DNA of 64,000 bases from Henricia sp. BOLD:AAB3569. Its lineage: Eukaryota; Echinodermata; Asteroidea; Spinulosida; Echinasteridae. This document shows, piece after piece, positions 61,401-64,000 of the stretch (its first letter is position 1; the number at the start of each line of letters is the position of its first letter). The position numbers and the translations under genes are program-made. Location: assembly GCA_037783545.1 (NCBI GenBank), contig JBBELK010001486.1, forward strand, positions 1 to 64,000, written 5' to 3'. The notes under the pieces are model-generated. The model saw nothing but the letters and a program-made list of their open reading frames with translations. It made no database searches and was not told the DNA's origin.

Positions 61401-63640
61401 GGTACTCCTGAGTTGTGCGCATGCTCAGTCATTCGGACTGTCGTTAACGCACCGCAGTTTGGCTCGGCAATTTGGTCAAAGTGTGGTCCAAACGTCGGCA
61501 AATTTGGAGGTCGAAAAATGTTCCGACGAACTTCAAATTTTGCATGACCTAAACTCTCTATATTGCGCACTTGTCATAACAAATTGACAGACTTTCGCCG
61601 GGAAATGGCAGAGAAATTTCAAAGTTTAGAAAAAACTGGGTTGAGGCTTCCTGACTGCTCTCGCGCAAACCGTGGCTGTCTGTACACACCTCTTTGGGGT
61701 ACTCCTGAGTTGTGCGCATGCTCAGTCATTCGGACTGTCGTTAACGCACCGCAGTTTGGCTCGGCAATTTGGTCAAAGTGTGGTCCAAACGTCGGCAAAT
61801 TTGGAGGTCGAAAAATGTTCCGACGAACTTCAAATTTTGCATGCCCTAAACTCTCTATATTGCGCACTTGTCATAAAAAATTGACAGACTTTCGCCGGGA
61901 AATGGCAGAGAAATTTCAAAGTTTAGAAAAAACTGGGTTGAGGCTTCCTGACTGCTCTCACGCAAACCGTGGCTGTCTGTACACACCTCTTTGGGGTACT
62001 CCTGAGTTGTGCGCATGCTCAGTCATTCGGACTGTCGTTAACGCACCGCAGTTTGGCTCGGCAATTTGGTCAAAGTGTGGTCCAAACGTCGGCAAATTTG
62101 GAGGTCGAAAAATGTTCCGACGAACTTCAAATTTTGCATGCCCTAAACTCTCTATATTGCGCACTTGTCATAAAAGATTGACAGACTTTCGCCGGGAAAT
62201 GGCAGAGAAATTTCAAAGTTTAGAAAAAACTGGGTTGAGGCTTCCTGACTGCTCTCACGCAAACCGTGGCTGTCTGTACACACCTCTTTGGGGTACTCCT
62301 GAGTTGTGCGCATGCTCAGTCATTCGGACTGTCGTTAACGCACCGCAGTTTGGCTCGGCAATTTGGTCAAAGTGTGGTCCAAACGTCGGCAAATTTGGAG
62401 GTCGAAAAATGTTCCGACGAACTTCAAATTTTGCATGCCCTAAACTCTCTATATTGCGCACTTGTCATAAAAAATTGACAGACTTTCGCCGGGAAATGGC
62501 AGAGAAATTTCAAAGTTTAGAAAAAACTGGGTTGAGGCTTCCTGACTGCTCTCACGCAAACCGTGGCTGTCTGTACACACCTCTTTGGGGTACTCCTGAG
62601 TTGTGCGCATGCTCAGTCATTCGGACTGTCGTTAACGCACCGCAGTTTGGCTCGGCAATTTGGTCAAAGTGTGGTCCAAACGTCGGCAAATTTGGAGGTC
62701 GAAAAATGTTCTGACGAACTTCAAATTTTGCATGCCCTAAACTCTCTATATTGCGCACTTGTCATAACAAATTGACAGACTTTCGCCGGGAAATGGCAGA
62801 GAAATTTCAAAGTTTAGAAAAAACTGGGTTGAGGCTTCCTGACTGCTCTCACGCAAACCGTGGCTGTCTGTACACACCTCTTTGGGGTACTCCTGAGTTG
62901 TGCGCATGCTCAGTCATTCGGACTGTCGTTAACGCACCGCAGTTTGGCTCGGCAATTTGGTCAAAGTGTGGTCCAAACGTCGGCAAATTTGGAGGTCGAA
63001 AAATGTTCCGACGAACTTCAAATTTTGCATGCCCTAAACTCTCTATATTGCGCACTTGTCATAAAAAATTGACAGACTTTCGCCGGGAAATGGCAGAGAA
63101 ATTTCAAAGTTTAGAAAAAACTGGGTTGAGGCTTCCTGACTGCTCTCACGCAAACCGTGGCTGTCTGTACACACCTCTTTGGGGTACTCCTGAGTTGTGC
63201 GCATGCTCAGTCATTCGGACTGTCGTTAACGCACCGCAGTTTGGCTCGGCAATTTGGTCAAAGTGTGGTCCAAACGTCGGCAAATTTGGAGGTCGAAAAA
63301 TGTTCCGACGAACTTCAAATTTTGCATGCCCTAAACTCTCTATATTGCGCACTTGTCATAAAAAATTGACAGACTTTCGCCGGGAAATGGCAGAGAAATT
63401 TCAAAGTTTAGAAAAAACTGGGTTGAGGCTTCCTGACTGCTCTCGCGCAAACCGTGGCTGTCTGTACACACCTCTTTGGGGTACTCCTGAGTTGTGCGCA
63501 TGCTCAGTCATTCGGACTGTCGTTAACGCACCGCAGTTTGGCTCGGCAATTTGGTCAAAGTGTGGTCCAAACGTCGGCAAATTTGGAGGTCGAAAAGTGT
63601 TCCGACGAACTTCAAATTTTGCATGCCCTAAACTCTCTAT

Positions 63641-64000
63641 ATTGCGCACTAAACTGGGTTGAGGCTTCCTGACTGCTCTCACGCAAACCGTGGCTGTCTG
63701 TACACACCTCTTTGGGGTACTCCTGAGTTGTGCGCATGCTCAGTCATTCGGACTGTCGTTAACGCACCGCAGTTTGGCTCGGCAATTTGGTCAAAGTGTG
63801 GTCCAAACGTCGGCAAATTTGGAGGTCGAAAAATGTTCCCGACGAACTTCAAAATTTTGCATGCCTAAACTCTCTATATTGCGCACTTGTCATAAAAATT
63901 GACAGACTTTCGCCGGGAAATGGCAGAGAAATTTCAAAGTTTAGAAAAAAATGGGTTGAAGGCTTCCCTGACTGCTCTCACGCAAACCGTGGCTGTCTGT
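63641..64000. repeat. Satellite with dense small indels at the window end
   Basis: After a 61-bp deletion near 63650 (GCGCACTAAACTGGG) the last monomers carry several one-base changes in length within about 150 bp: TTCCCGACG, TCAAAATTTTGC, GCATGCCTAAAC, CATAAAAATTG, GGGTTGAAGG and GCTTCCCTGAC. Nearly all lie in or next to short homopolymers. This looks like uncorrected long-read error near a contig end; real decay at the array edge is the alternative. Confidence 0.75.

Larger units (their letters stand above)
40261..63640. repeat. 297-bp satellite array, right part with nested duplications
   Basis: About 79 monomers that resume in phase after the LINE. Variant families include CTATAATGCG, GGGTTGATGC, GTGCGAATGC, ATGACAGAG, CAGACTGACG (two linked substitutions) with a 2-bp loss in GGTCAGTGTGG, CACCTTTTTGGGG and GAGAATTTTC. 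They recur as ordered blocks annotated separately. Small local tandem duplications occur at 51064-51089 and 52812-52839. A 61-bp deletion near 63650 ends the regular part. No gene is supported; the long open frames are a by-product of the 99-codon monomer. Confidence 0.96.

Noticed and set aside
1-64000. CRISPR array
   Set aside because: Units are 297 bp, directly adjacent and without spacers, and the mobile elements are eukaryotic.

Overview
The window is almost entirely one tandem satellite. A 297-bp monomer repeats head to tail, about 204 copies by length, broken by three unrelated insertions. I see no host gene, rRNA, functional tRNA or CRISPR. The sequence is eukaryotic and most likely from an animal, because it carries a tRNA-derived SINE with an internal Pol III promoter and a CR1/L2-type non-LTR retrotransposon. 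A marine invertebrate is my guess, but the sequence does not fix the species. A centromeric or pericentromeric/heterochromatic location is plausible but unproven.

Layout. 1-2485: satellite, somewhat variable. 2486-2767: SINE (+ strand) with a 13-bp target-site duplication. 2768-7613: variable satellite with a cluster of 1-bp indels at 6.5-7.3 kb. 7614-24888: a very homogeneous core of about 58 monomers that read as identical except for two 1-bp insertions. 24889-27465: variant satellite. 27466-28101: a composite insertion with a 33-nt SINE-like head, unique sequence, a 67-bp minisatellite and a 10-bp-stem hairpin, with no clear target-site duplication. 28102-37815: satellite with many diagnostic variants. 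37816-40260: a 5'-truncated CR1/L2-like LINE on the minus strand with an uninterrupted reverse-transcriptase ORF. 40261-63640: satellite with nested segmental and higher-order duplications. 63641-64000: satellite with dense small indels, probably a poor-quality sequence end.

The history can be read from shared variants. The flanks contain duplicated blocks (offsets 2969, 3309, 3567/3864, 3887 and about 892 bp) in which the same private variants recur in the same order. This is what unequal exchange or gene-conversion-like amplification leaves behind. The SINE and LINE occur once each inside single monomers, so they arrived after the copies around them had formed, or at least were never amplified with them.

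The monomer is exactly 99 codons long with one frame free of stops, so it produces spurious ORFs up to 3147 codons. I do not consider these genes. The only protein-coding sequence I support is the LINE reverse transcriptase.
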